From contig CAVOYR010000005.1 in NCBI GenBank assembly GCA_963700735.1, positions 496,001 through 560,000 of the forward strand: a stretch of DNA of 64,000 bases. The letters run 5' to 3'. The notes beneath the pieces were generated by a model, which made no database searches, was not told the DNA's origin, and saw only the letters and a list, made by a program, of their open reading frames with translations. The position numbers and the translations under genes were made by a program. This DNA comes from Anderseniella sp963700735. GTDB taxonomy: Bacteria > Pseudomonadota > Alphaproteobacteria > Rhizobiales > Aestuariivirgaceae. This document shows positions 43,868-52,153 of this stretch, piece after piece (positions within the stretch are counted from its first letter, which is position 1; each line of letters starts with the position of its first letter).

Positions 43868-43961
43868 GCTGCACGTACACCACCAGTGTACCGGCCACGT
43901 ACAAGCTGGTTCTGGCTGCCGTGCGGCGAAGAACGCACGTGGATGCCCTCCAGCCTCGACC
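43868..43961 (+). pseudogene. Stray 94-base fragment of an acyl-CoA ligase gene
   Basis: GTACCGGCCACGTACAAGCT and AAGAACGCACGTGGATG recur here in the same order as inside the acyl-CoA synthetase at about 30126-30215, with around a dozen substitutions. The plus-strand peptide GCTYTTSVPATYKLVLAAVR corresponds to GCTYTTGVPATYKLILDAAR of that enzyme. It is wedged between IS21 and IS3 remnants. Confidence 0.8.
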
Positions 43962-44245
43962 ACCGATACCGGCGTCAGCGGGTTGAAGTAAGCCTGTTCG
44001 GGGGCTTTGCCGTCAAGCGATGAATGTTGGCGTCGCCCGTTGTCAAAGCCGATGTAGCGCCCGATTGACGCGCGCGCATCCCGGGAGGTTGGCATAGCCG
44101 TGCAGGTAGTAGACCTCCTCATATTTGATGGTTCTCCATAGCCTCTCGATAAAGACGTTGACGCGCCAGGCTCCCTTGCCGTGACGCGCCAATGCCTCCT
44201 CTACCGCTTCTATGAAAAAACGGTTTCCAGCGTGACCGAGCCCCG
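43962..44245 (-). pseudogene. IS3 family OrfB remnant with an internal deletion
   Basis: Minus-strand pieces FFIEAVEEALARHGKGAWRV and VNVFIERLWRTIKYEEVYYL, then (another frame) ARASIGRYIGFDNGRRQHSS and LDGKAPEQAYFNPLTP. Compared with the IS3 at 51286, the residues between EEALLKHG and DGKGAWRD (around the second catalytic Asp) have been lost. It ends next to the enoyl-CoA hydratase gene. Confidence 0.75.
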
Positions 44246-44264
44246 CTTCGTACGGGGCGCGAGC

Positions 44265-45089
44265 TTATTCTGGAAACATGCATCCAACAAATTTCGAGGT
44301 GTCCAGCGGGTCGCTGAAATTCGCTTTGCGCTTATTCATGAAGGCGTCGGCTCCCTCGCGGAGGTCCTGCGTACGCTGTAGAACATCGAGCACGTTAAGC
44401 AGCTTCGCGATTGCCTGCTCCTCGGGCAAGTAAATGCCATACCGCAACGCCTGCTTGACGGCACAAATGGCCTGCTTCGGAGCGCTTGCAAGCCTTGCAG
44501 CAAGTTTTTGCGCGTGTGCGAGCACCTCGCCCTTAGGCTTAATGTGATTGGCGTAGCCCCACGCGAGCGCTTGCTGCGCATCTATCATATCGCCCAGCAA
44601 AAACAACTCACTGGCGCGGCCAAGACCGATACGCCGTGTTATACGCACTGAGCCCCCACTGCCGGGTATGGCGCCAAGGTTTATTTCGGGTACGCCGAAT
44701 TTTGAATTTTCGGCGACCACGATGATGTCGGCGCCGGCTGCGAGTTCCATGCCGCCGCCCAGCGCATAGCCTTCAATGGCCACGACTGTGGGTTTCGGGA
44801 AATTGGCGAATTTGGTGAATGTTTCGTTCTCAGGAGCGAGCTTGCGAGACACGACGGAACCGTCCGCCAAGAGTCCGGGAAATTCCTTGATGTCGGAGCC
44901 GGTGCCGAAAGCGCGGTCACCGTCGCCTGTGAGTACAATCGCTCCTATCGCTGGGTCAGCCTCCAGGCTGGTCAGGGCCGCGTCCAACTCGCGCCTCATA
45001 TCCAGTGTCATGACGTTCATCGGCGGGTTGACCAGGAACACGGTCGCCACGCCGCCATCGATCTCCACGCGTACTTTTTGGTCACTCAT
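44265..45089 (-). CDS. Enoyl-CoA hydratase/isomerase family protein
   Basis: A crotonase-fold protein of about 274 residues acting on acyl-CoA thioesters. Oxyanion-hole segments are GDRAFGTGSDIKEF and ALGGGMELAAGADIIV; both glutamates usual for hydratases are in place (GGGMELA and VPEINLGAIPGSGG). C-terminal helices include LASAPKQAICAVKQALR and REGADAFMNKRKANF. The very end (FVGCMFPE) is unusual and lies against an IS3 remnant, so the last residues may not be original. ATG 45089 has AAAGGATG upstream, better placed than the ATG at 45098. It is read in the same direction as the hydratase, CoA-transferase and MaoC genes upstream but is separated from them by a short inverted-repeat element. 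Confidence 0.87.
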   Translation of the reverse strand: MSDQKVRVEIDGGVATVFLVNPPMNVMTLDMRRELDAALTSLEADPAIGAIVLTGDGDRAFGTGSDIKEFPGLLADGSVVSRKLAPENETFTKFANFPKPTVVAIEGYALGGGMELAAGADIIVVAENSKFGVPEINLGAIPGSGGSVRITRRIGLGRASELFLLGDMIDAQQALAWGYANHIKPKGEVLAHAQKLAARLASAPKQAICAVKQALRYGIYLPEEQAIAKLLNVLDVLQRTQDLREGADAFMNKRKANFSDPLDTSKFVGCMFPE

Positions 45090-45127
45090 TTTTTTCATCC
45101 TTTAGTAGCTAATATTCGTATGTGAGT

Positions 45128-45230
45128 TGACCTGCCCCCCGAGGCCCCCTCCTTCATAAGGAGTGTTTGCTCAACCTTTCGAAGGAGCAAACTACTCATC
45201 AGAACGAGGGAAGTTTCGGGGGGCAGGTCG
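45128..45230. mobile_element. Short palindromic MITE-like element with GAGT target duplication
   Basis: A 103-base element beginning TGACCTGCCCCCCGA and ending TCGGGGGGCAGGTCG. Its two halves are imperfect complements over about 45 bases (both arms contain GTTTGCTC), so it can fold into one long hairpin. GAGT stands directly on both sides (45124-45127 and 45231-45234), which indicates insertion. It lies between two crotonase genes. Confidence 0.78.
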
Positions 45231-45249
45231 GAGTTACACGCTGATCATT

Positions 45250-46038
45250 TTAGGTTCTTGTGAACACCGGGTGTCTTTTCTCAACAAATGCTTTGGTTCC
45301 TTCTGCCTTATCATTAGAATTAGCAACTACTCCAAAGACTGTTGCTTCCTGGTGTATGCCATCTTTATTTGACATATCATTTCCAGCAATCATGACCTGT
45401 TTTGCACTTGCAACGGCAAGCGGACCATTTCTTCCTATAACTTTCAAACACTCAACTGCTGCTTCCAGGCAGCTTGCTTTATCTTCTGTTACTTTATTCA
45501 CCAATCCCCACTCATAGGCTTTATCAACATCTATGAAAGTGCCCGAATAGATAAGCTCTTTGGCCCGGTTCCGACCAATGTACTTTGGAAGCCTTTGGGT
45601 TCCACCAAAAGCAGGCAACACACCCCATTTAACCTCAGGCTGTCCAAAAACTGCTTGCTTCGAAGCATAAATGAAATCGCAGGACATTGCCATTTCACAC
45701 CCACCGCCAAGTGCAAAGCCTTGAACACAGGCAATCATGGGCAGGGCCAGATCTTCCATGGCCAAGGTGACGGCCTGTCCTGTTTCGGCAAAGACTTTTG
45801 TTTCTTGCGGAGTCATTTGAGACATGGCAGCGATATCTGCACCAGCCATAAAAGCCTTATCTCCAACACTTGTCAGAATAACGCCTTTATATTTTGAAAC
45901 ATCGATGCTTTTTATCGCATCCGACATCTCATCCAACACCATTTTATTCAATGCATTCAGCTTGTCGGGCCTGTTTATTTCCAGATAGAAAATATCGTCT
46001 TTTGCATATGTGTTGATCGTTTCATAAGTCTTAGCCAT
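45250..46038 (-). CDS. Enoyl-CoA hydratase (crotonase type)
   Basis: A 262-residue crotonase with both catalytic glutamates (FALGGGCEMAMSCDFIYA and GQPEVKWGVLPAFGGTQRLP) and the oxyanion segment DKAFMAGADIAAM. It would hydrate crotonyl- or similar enoyl-CoA. C-terminal signature EGTKAFVEKRHPVF is typical of 3-hydroxybutyryl-CoA dehydratase-type proteins. The gene is visibly richer in A/T than the fermentation operon and shows codon use unlike it, suggesting acquisition from a lower-GC donor. AGGAAGTGATGAAGAC precedes the ATG. It is third in the MaoC - CoA-transferase - crotonase run. Confidence 0.9.
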   Translation of the reverse strand: MAKTYETINTYAKDDIFYLEINRPDKLNALNKMVLDEMSDAIKSIDVSKYKGVILTSVGDKAFMAGADIAAMSQMTPQETKVFAETGQAVTLAMEDLALPMIACVQGFALGGGCEMAMSCDFIYASKQAVFGQPEVKWGVLPAFGGTQRLPKYIGRNRAKELIYSGTFIDVDKAYEWGLVNKVTEDKASCLEAAVECLKVIGRNGPLAVASAKQVMIAGNDMSNKDGIHQEATVFGVVANSNDKAEGTKAFVEKRHPVFTRT

Positions 46039-46210
46039 GTCTTCATCACTTCCTTTTGGTGTTTGCGTTTCTGCTGGCTTGATCTGGTCCCGGATTTCCT
46101 CCAGCCGCGTCTGCGGCCGGAGGTGTCAATTGCATTCATCCTCGTTGGACGATCAATCGCAACCCGAGTACGCCGTCACTTGTGTCAAACAGGACACTCA
46201 TCCGGCGCTC

Positions 46211-47374
46211 TTACTTGGCGTCACCCGCGTCCAACCCGAGTTCGCGAAGGATCTCTTCGGTGTGTTCACCGAGCTGTGGCGCCATTATCCTTGTAGTACA
46301 AGGGGCGTCACTGATATGAACGGGGCAACCGATAGTCGTAATTTTACCAAGAATCGGGTGATCTATATCTAGTATCATATTGTTGATCTTCGTTTGCGGG
46401 TCTTCCAGTACTTCACTCAATTTCCGGACCTTGGAACAAAGTACATCCTGCCCTTCAAGACGTGCCAAAGCTTCGTCCATGGTGTATTTGGCAATTTCCT
46501 TGCGGAGTGTATCCTGTATAAGCGCCTTGTTTTTGATCTGAGAAGCCATATCCGGATAGGGTACGGTAAGATCATCTATTTCGAATGCAGCGCACATAGC
46601 CTGTAGCGGGTTGGGCATGAACGCTCCAATCATCACAATTGGTCCATCCTTGGCCTCGGAGTGAATAGCGAGTGGCATTGCCGCCCAGTTCAGCACTTGT
46701 TTGTATTTGCTCCAGTAGGCCGCTTCCTGCAGTTGCGTATGAATCATCGAATCATAAAGACACACATCTACTTTTCTACCAAGGCCGGTTTTTTCCCGTC
46801 CAATCAACGCGGCCATAATGCCCTGACAGAGATGCATTCCGCCGGTATAATCGCAGACAGCTGTTGGAACTATCGATTGTGGAATTGAAGGGTCCGCGGT
46901 CTCATACATAAAGCCCGTTACAGCTTGGGCCACCATGTCCTGCCCGGGTTTTTTGACATTTGGTCCTTCAGGTCCGTAGCCAGTTGCGGACGCAAAAACA
47001 ATGCGTGGATTGATCTCTTTAAGCTTCTCATAGCTGAAGCCGAGCTTATCCATCACACCAGGGCGAAAATTGTTTACGACCACATCTGACACTTTGACGA
47101 GCTCATAAATAACGTGTTTTCCGGCTTCGGTTCTCGTATCAAGTTCCATCGAACGCTTGTTGCGATTCATGGCGACATAGGTTGGATTGTTCGTCGCCTC
47201 TAGAGATGTCCCGCCAACCGTGTGCCGACTCAGATCACCCACGCCCGGGCGCTCGATTTTGATCACATCGGCACCGAAATCAGCGAGCTGTAGAGTGCCA
47301 ACGGGACCCTGCTCGGCCTGCGTGAAATCAATTACGCGAATTCCGTCTAACGGAAGATTGGAAGTATCTGACAT
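46211..47374 (-). CDS. CaiB/BaiF family CoA-transferase (class III)
   Basis: A 387-residue family III CoA-transferase, moving CoA between acyl-CoA and a free acid. N-terminal signature LDGIRVIDFTQAEQGPVGTL and QLADFGADVIKIERPGVGD; RNKRSMELDTRTEAGK; the segment PTAVCDYTGGMHLCQGIMAA contains the likely catalytic Asp; then LGRKVDVCLYDSMIH and, near the C-terminus, GQDVLCSKVRKLSEVLEDPQ. AAGGAGACGTAC gives a strong ribosome site. It lies between MaoC (114 bases upstream) and a crotonase (about 170 bases downstream). The substrate pair is unknown; context suggests an enoyl or hydroxyacyl acid. Confidence 0.9.
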   Translation of the reverse strand: MSDTSNLPLDGIRVIDFTQAEQGPVGTLQLADFGADVIKIERPGVGDLSRHTVGGTSLEATNNPTYVAMNRNKRSMELDTRTEAGKHVIYELVKVSDVVVNNFRPGVMDKLGFSYEKLKEINPRIVFASATGYGPEGPNVKKPGQDMVAQAVTGFMYETADPSIPQSIVPTAVCDYTGGMHLCQGIMAALIGREKTGLGRKVDVCLYDSMIHTQLQEAAYWSKYKQVLNWAAMPLAIHSEAKDGPIVMIGAFMPNPLQAMCAAFEIDDLTVPYPDMASQIKNKALIQDTLRKEIAKYTMDEALARLEGQDVLCSKVRKLSEVLEDPQTKINNMILDIDHPILGKITTIGCPVHISDAPCTTRIMAPQLGEHTEEILRELGLDAGDAK

Positions 47375-47488
47375 GTACGTCTCCTTGGATGATAGTTAGT
47401 AACGGACTGATATGATGGTTAGATGATGGTTAGCAATGGTTCACTCCCCCCTGTGATACCGGGTGAGCGAACACATTCGGCGGTAATC

Positions 47489-47953
47489 TTAGTCGGTGGT
47501 TTCGTAGTAAAGAATCCATTCGGCGTAGAGTGCCGGCTTTTCCTCACCTTCAATTTCAACGGTCAAAGCAGTGATGAACTTGCAGTTGTGCTCATCCTTC
47601 CACTGAACGTCCTTAACCTCGCCGTGTATGCGTACCCGCTTACCAGTGTGTACCGGGGACAGGAAACGAACCTTGTCATAACCATAGTTGAACCCATGTG
47701 GCATGTTCTCAGGCACTGGAAAGTTAGCCATAATGTAAGGTGTCAACCCCAGCGTCAGTAAGCCGTGAGCAATGGTTCCACCCATATCGGTTTTTTTCGC
47801 TTTTTCGGGATTAACATGCATGAAGTAGTCATCGCCTGTGCAGTGGGCGAATTCGTTGATGCGTTCCTGCGTAACTTCATACCATTCGGTTGGTTCAACC
47901 TTCTTCCCGATGAAATTAATGAGCTCTTCTTTAGGTACGATTTTATTTGCCAT
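47489..47953 (-). CDS. MaoC family dehydratase (hot-dog fold)
   Basis: A 154-residue single-domain MaoC-like protein. The hydratase-2 motif is visible as FAHCTGDDYFMHVNPEKAKK, with the catalytic Asp/His pair, followed by GGTIAHGLLTLGL and GYDKVRFLSPVHTGKRVRIH. It would hydrate or dehydrate an (R)-3-hydroxyacyl-CoA. The length matches single hot-dog members, which dimerise. AGAAAGGCAAC precedes the ATG. It is the first gene of the four-gene acyl-CoA run, so the promoter should lie in 47954-48208. Confidence 0.9.
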   Translation of the reverse strand: MANKIVPKEELINFIGKKVEPTEWYEVTQERINEFAHCTGDDYFMHVNPEKAKKTDMGGTIAHGLLTLGLTPYIMANFPVPENMPHGFNYGYDKVRFLSPVHTGKRVRIHGEVKDVQWKDEHNCKFITALTVEIEGEEKPALYAEWILYYETTD

Positions 47954-48208
47954 GTTGCCTTTCTTCTGTTTTCGATGTCAGTAGGGTTTTCTGCCAAGGC
48001 TAAAGCATTTTACAGTGAGATCAACCCTCCGGATTGGAATTCGCTTTTTTCAAGGAGTTCTTGTCAGTGCGTCGGTCCACGAAGCTTGACTTGGGCCGTA
48101 AGCGGACTGGTTGAGCTACAAATCTGAATGAGGTGCCTCTTTTATCGAGGCACCTCTACTTTACAAATCACAAATGATTGATGATGGAAGGGCCTTGGAG
48201 AAATTCTG

Positions 48209-48664
48209 ATGAATGCAGCAGTTGAGAAATTCAAGCTTCTTCTAGTTACGGTGGTCAGGATTTATGCTTTTGCAGCAGCAACATTTCTTGCTGTATACAT
48301 GTGTAGCACACTAATATTTTCTACTATTGATTTGTTGCAAAATTTTCAAAGTATAGCAAATCCTGTATATGGAGACGGTGAATCCAAAACAAAGTATTCA
48401 ATTCTCCATTCTTTGGCATTCATAATCGTTCTATACAAAGCTTTTGCAATATTGATTTCGTACGGAAATCATATGCACGTGAATATAAAATTCATTTTAG
48501 AAATGGCGATTGTTGGCTCTGTTGTTGAGTTGATATTTAATTATAAATCACTGAGTGATATTTTAATTATTGCCTATGCAGCTGTTTTTATTTTCACAAC
48601 GATTTCTTATTTTTACTTCTATGAGAAGATTCAAATTCTGAAGAACGTTGATCACTCGAAATAA
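48209..48664 (+). CDS. Small AT-rich inner-membrane protein, weakly PsiE-like
   Basis: A 151-residue protein with four predicted membrane helices: VVRIYAFAAATFLAVYMCST, YSILHSLAFIIVLYKAFAIL, IKFILEMAIVGSVVELIF and ILIIAYAAVFIFTTISYFYF. The central ISYGNHMHVNIKFILE recalls the phosphate-starvation protein PsiE family, but this is only a resemblance by eye. GGAGAAATTCTG precedes the ATG. The gene is far more A/T-rich than its neighbours, a sign of transfer. It is flanked by the acyl-CoA genes, read the other way, and an IS5 remnant. Confidence 0.7.
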   Translation: MNAAVEKFKLLLVTVVRIYAFAAATFLAVYMCSTLIFSTIDLLQNFQSIANPVYGDGESKTKYSILHSLAFIIVLYKAFAILISYGNHMHVNIKFILEMAIVGSVVELIFNYKSLSDILIIAYAAVFIFTTISYFYFYEKIQILKNVDHSK

Positions 48665-48689
48665 GAATATTGTTTAAATTTCTGGGTCT

Positions 48690-49025
48690 TTAGGCGGTGT
48701 GGACGGATTTGAGCAAGATGAAGCCTACTGCCAAGGCGACGAAGGAAGCGAAGTTCCGCTTCGTTTTCTCGCAACGTAGCGCAATGCGCTTGAAGCGCTT
48801 GAGCTTTCCAACGGCTTGCTCAATGCGGGCGCGGCCCCTGTACAGGGTCTTGTCGAACCAGGCGGGCTGATGCGTCTCGTTACTCTTGTGCGGGATGACG
48901 GCAATGGCCCCATGACTGCGGGCAGCGTCCCGGTTGGCCTTGCTGGCATATCCCTTGTCACCGATCATGGCTCGCGGTTCGATGTCGGGACCGATGTCCA
49001 TCAGGATCGGCATGTGAGGTGCGTC
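48690..49025 (-). pseudogene. IS5 family transposase, C-terminal remnant
   Basis: Reads HMPILMDIGPDIEPRAMIGD, KGYASKANRDAARSHGAIAV, YRGRARIEQAVGKLKRFKRI and ALRCEKTKRNFASFVALAVG, the second half of the DDE domain of IS5-type transposases with the Glu in RIEQ. The first half is absent: at about 49025 it is fused in frame to an IS1380 N-terminal piece. The end sequence GGGTCTTTAGGCGGTG lies just after the stop. Confidence 0.8.
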
Positions 49026-49328
49026 CGCGTCGTTGACGTCTTCATATCCCGCCAGGCGAGAGAAGATCCGATTGCCGCAGGAGTGCAGCCCGATGGTGAC
49101 GGCCGTTCTTAGCGGTGCGCGGATCAATGAGGAGATTAGCCGCCATGTCGGTCAGACCAAGGGCGTCGCCGAGTTCGCGGTGAAGCAGCAGACCACCATC
49201 GGAACTGATGGAAGAGCCGCAGAACGCCAGCTTCACCTAGCGGTCGAACTGGAGCCGCAGCGGGCCGGATTCCGCTTCACCCGTCGCGTCACCCGTCGCG
49301 TCACCGCCAAATCCCTGCTCCTTCATGG
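49026..49328 (-). pseudogene. IS1380 family transposase, N-terminal remnant
   Basis: From 49328: MKEQGFGGDATGDATGEAES then GPLRLQFDR, an in-frame TAG, and VKLAFCGSSISSDGGLLLHR through LGLTDMAANLLIDPRTAKNG. Near 49090 the frame changes and FSRLAGYEDVNDAD follows, ending at the IS5 fusion. The GDAT repeat reflects a 12-base tandem duplication near 49285. This is the part missing from the IS1380 remnant at 37717. Confidence 0.75.
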
Positions 49329-49637
49329 CTAACTCATTGTAACGGTGAGTTTATCATGCTTCGGCAGGCAGCGAAATCGGCTCCTATCTGGGATATCCGG
49401 GCTGAGAAAAGACTGCACCATCAAAGTCCGGGATCAAACACTGTCGAAGTCGGATCGGAGCGGGATTGATGCGGCCATGGAGAACACCCTCCTTCTAGCC
49501 ATGTTTAGCCACGCCACGATCTTCAGCGGCACCCCCTTCGACAATCAAACTTGGTGGAAGTCGGTATTGCCCCGTCTCACGCGGCGCCATCACTCGGCCC
49601 TTGGGAGAATTTGGGCGCATCCGTGCCTTTATCGGGA
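49329..49637. other. Intergenic region without a recognisable gene
   Basis: About 309 bases between the IS1380 remnant and the porin stop codon. No coding sequence or clear terminator can be supported. Confidence 0.35.
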
Positions 49638-51098
49638 TCAGAATGTCCCTCGGGCTCGCAATCCGAACAAGCCGACAACATCCCTGTCGGGGTTGAGGGC
49701 CGGATTCCCAACGATTTGCAGGCTGGGCGTGATCTGAAAGTTCTCGGTAACCTGGACCCTGTAGAAGACCTCGCTTATCCACTGTTTATTGAGGTCGACC
49801 CCGAACGTATCCGAATTGGGGCGGCCCCAGTTGAGGCCGACGCCGAGCTGGTTGCCGCCGGGCTCGTTCTGGTATCCAAAACCGCCGCTCACCGACCTAT
49901 CGTAAAGGCCCCCGCCTTTATGGGCCCAAGCGGCACGCAAGAACAGCAACCAGTGCTCGTCCACAACATGGGAAACAGACGCATTGACGCCCCATCCGCT
50001 CTGCACGCCGCTAACGTCACTCTCATCCTGCTGCCATACCGCGATATGCGCATTGTCGAACAAAAATCGCTTGCCACCTGCGGTGATCCCGATCTCCGCG
50101 GTCTTGAAGGTGTTGAAGTCACCGAAGAAGGTCTCGACGCCCTCAAACATGGATGTCGGCTGGAAACCGGCGTCGATGATGCTGGCTGCCGCATAAATGT
50201 TGTCGGTCAGATAGCCGCCGACCATCGCGCCAAGCGCGGCGTCCGGCAACGTGATCATCGTGTTTGAGCCGACCGTAAAGGCGAGGTTGTGAAAGCCGGT
50301 CCAAGGACTGGCCAACGCGTAACCATCGAAATATTCCTTCATATCAAGAAAGCCGACACGCAAGACAGCGCGGTCGTCGGCGAAGTTCTGCTTCCAATAG
50401 AGAGTGGTCGCGCGAAAGCCGTCGTCGTTGAAGACGGGTTCTGGCGTACCGACGAACCCGACCTCGAAGCCGAAGGCAGACGGCGTGATGTCGGTGTAGG
50501 CGTGCCGGTGTTCGATCTTGAACTCAACGCTGCCGGTGTTCGCCGCGCCGCGGTTCAGCAACTCCCAGGAGCCAAAGAAGCGTGCGACCCCAGAGGCCGA
50601 GGTGTCGTCGCCGAGGCTGTCGGTCGCGGCGAAACCCACTGCGAGGTAATCGCCGCCGAAGCTGAACCCTGTGCTCTCGGCGATACCGGCCTTCCATCCT
50701 TCCCACTCTTTGAGGACATTGAGATTGAGTAGATCCGCCTTCTCCTCGCGATTATCGCGCAGGATCGTGGTCCCCGCTTGGGGGCCGTTCAGAGGGTCAT
50801 GGTCAAAAGCATTTTGCACCGGCGCCCCGGTGCGGGAGGCGCCCTGCACTGCGTTCTCTGCGAAGGCAGTTTGCCAGCACATAAAGAATGAGAGCACAGC
50901 CAGTGCCGCGACTGTCAGCCTTGGTGACAACAGGGCGTCTGCCGCAAAGTAACGGTGCGCAGGGAGGTGCTGGGCGTTTCGCTCGGCTCTCAGACAAGAG
51001 CAACAGGCGACGTGGTCGAGGCGTCTGCGCATCGTGCTGAGGGCAGCGACCAAACCGATCGTGACTAATAGAAGTACAAACATGTCAGACCAGCCCAT
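49638..51098 (-). CDS. OprB-type carbohydrate-selective porin
   Basis: A 486-residue outer-membrane porin. The barrel begins after NVLKEWEGWKAGIAESTGFS and contains FGGDYLAVGFAATDSLGDDT, ARFFGSWELLNRG, TLYWKQNFADDRAVLRVGFL, FAWNL-type segment FHNLAFTVGSNT and the C-terminal FQITPSLQIVGNPALNPDRD ending with Phe, as in OprB/porin B proteins that take up sugars. The start at 51098 has AAGGGGTGAC. The N-terminus is odd: a membrane segment (MFVLLLVTIGLVAAL) and a Cys/Arg-rich linker precede the expected signal peptide (VAALAVLSFFMCWQTAFAEN) by about 60 residues. A later start just before that signal may be the real one. No neighbouring transport genes. Confidence 0.82.
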   Translation of the reverse strand: MGWSDMFVLLLVTIGLVAALSTMRRRLDHVACCSCLRAERNAQHLPAHRYFAADALLSPRLTVAALAVLSFFMCWQTAFAENAVQGASRTGAPVQNAFDHDPLNGPQAGTTILRDNREEKADLLNLNVLKEWEGWKAGIAESTGFSFGGDYLAVGFAATDSLGDDTSASGVARFFGSWELLNRGAANTGSVEFKIEHRHAYTDITPSAFGFEVGFVGTPEPVFNDDGFRATTLYWKQNFADDRAVLRVGFLDMKEYFDGYALASPWTGFHNLAFTVGSNTMITLPDAALGAMVGGYLTDNIYAAASIIDAGFQPTSMFEGVETFFGDFNTFKTAEIGITAGGKRFLFDNAHIAVWQQDESDVSGVQSGWGVNASVSHVVDEHWLLFLRAAWAHKGGGLYDRSVSGGFGYQNEPGGNQLGVGLNWGRPNSDTFGVDLNKQWISEVFYRVQVTENFQITPSLQIVGNPALNPDRDVVGLFGLRARGTF

Positions 51099-51285
51099 GA
51101 AGTCACCCCTTACTTTTTCCTTACACCAGCCAGCAACGCCGACAATTGAGCATCGTATAGCAAAGGCCCCTGGCATCTTCAAGACAACGTTCCATTCGGA
51201 CAGGCGTCCCTCGGGCAACAGGATAGAGGTGGTTCGGTTTGTCTGAACAGGTTCCGGGCGTTTCGTAAGTGGATTTCCGCCTCGG

Positions 51286-52153
51286 TTATGCCGCTACCAC
51301 TTCGGGCATCGGCTGGTTGAAGTAGGCTTGATCGGGGGTTCTCCCGTCAAGCGATGAATGCGGGCGACGACTGTTGTAGAAGCTCAGGTACCGGCCGATC
51401 CCGGCCCGGGCTTCGGACACGCTGGCATAGGCGCGCAGGTAGACTTCCTCGTATTTGATGGTCCGCCACAGGCGCTCGACAAAGACGTTGTCGCGCCAGG
51501 CCCCCTTACCATCTATTACCGGCAGGTGATTGCTTGCAATCACCGAGAGGCATACTGATCTTGATCTCTCGGGCGGCCAGCACCTTGATGAAGTCAGTGG
51601 ATGTGAACTGGCTGCCCTGATCCGTGTTGAAGATTTCGGGGTTGCCATGTTTCAACAGCGCCTCTTCCACAGCTTCTATGCAAAAATCCGCCTCCAGCGT
51701 GATCGACACCCGCCAGGCCAGGACGCGCCGCGTGAGCCAGTCCAGAACGGCCGCCAGATAGATGAACCCGCGCGCCATCGGAATGTAGGTGATGTCCATC
51801 GCCCAGACCTGGTTGGGCCGGGTGATGGGCAGCTTCCGCAGCAGATATGGGTAGATCTTGTGCCCAGGCGCCGGCTTCGAGGTGTTGGGCTTGCGGTACA
51901 GGGCTTCGATGCCCATGCGCCTCATCAGCGTGGCAACGTGCAGCCGCCCGACCTTGAAGCCCTCCTGCACCAGCAGACCCTGCAACATTCGGCTGCCCGC
52001 GAAGGGGAACTCCATGTGCAGCTTGTCGATCCGGTGCATCAGTTTCAGATCGGTATCCGATACCGGGCGAGGCTTGTAGTAGACGCTGCCCCGGCTGATC
52101 CCCAGCACGATGGCCTGACGGCTGACGCTGAGCTTCGCGGTGGGATCGATCAT
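51286..52153 (-). pseudogene. IS3 family OrfB transposase, interrupted by a small hairpin insertion
   Basis: The frame from 52153 reads AKLSVSRQAIVLGISRGSVY, RPNQVWAMDITYIPMARGFI (first Asp), NPEIFNTDQGSQFTSTDFIK (second Asp) and REIKISM, then departs at about 51550. It resumes in another frame as DGKGAWRDNVFVERLWRTIK (Glu) and RRPHSSLDGRTPDQAYFNQP. The two are separated by some 37 extra bases containing a perfect 8-bp hairpin at 51525-51544. All catalytic residues survive, but the frame is broken. Confidence 0.85.
51525..51544. repeat. Perfect hairpin GGTGATTG-CTTG-CAATCACC inside IS3
   Basis: An 8-bp perfect inverted repeat with a CTTG loop sits in the extra sequence that disrupts the IS3 orfB frame (about 51513-51550). 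Both the location and the symmetry suggest a recent small insertion rather than drift. Confidence 0.7.

Larger units (their letters stand above)
41284..43885 (-). pseudogene. istB: IS21 family IstB helper ATPase, 3' part split by IS30
   Basis: Two minus-strand pieces belong together: 43788-43885 encodes GGALLFHLLSKLYERTSVNI and TT, and 41284-41476 encodes TNLSFSE, a TGA in place of the expected Trp codon, then ASFFGDAKMTTALLDRLTHR and CHILETGNDSFRF to a stop. Between them lies an IS30 remnant that itself contains an IS3. The N-terminal Walker region is missing. The DNA at 41200-41283 has IS21-type end repeats (GAACTGACCCGGCTC). Confidence 0.78.
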
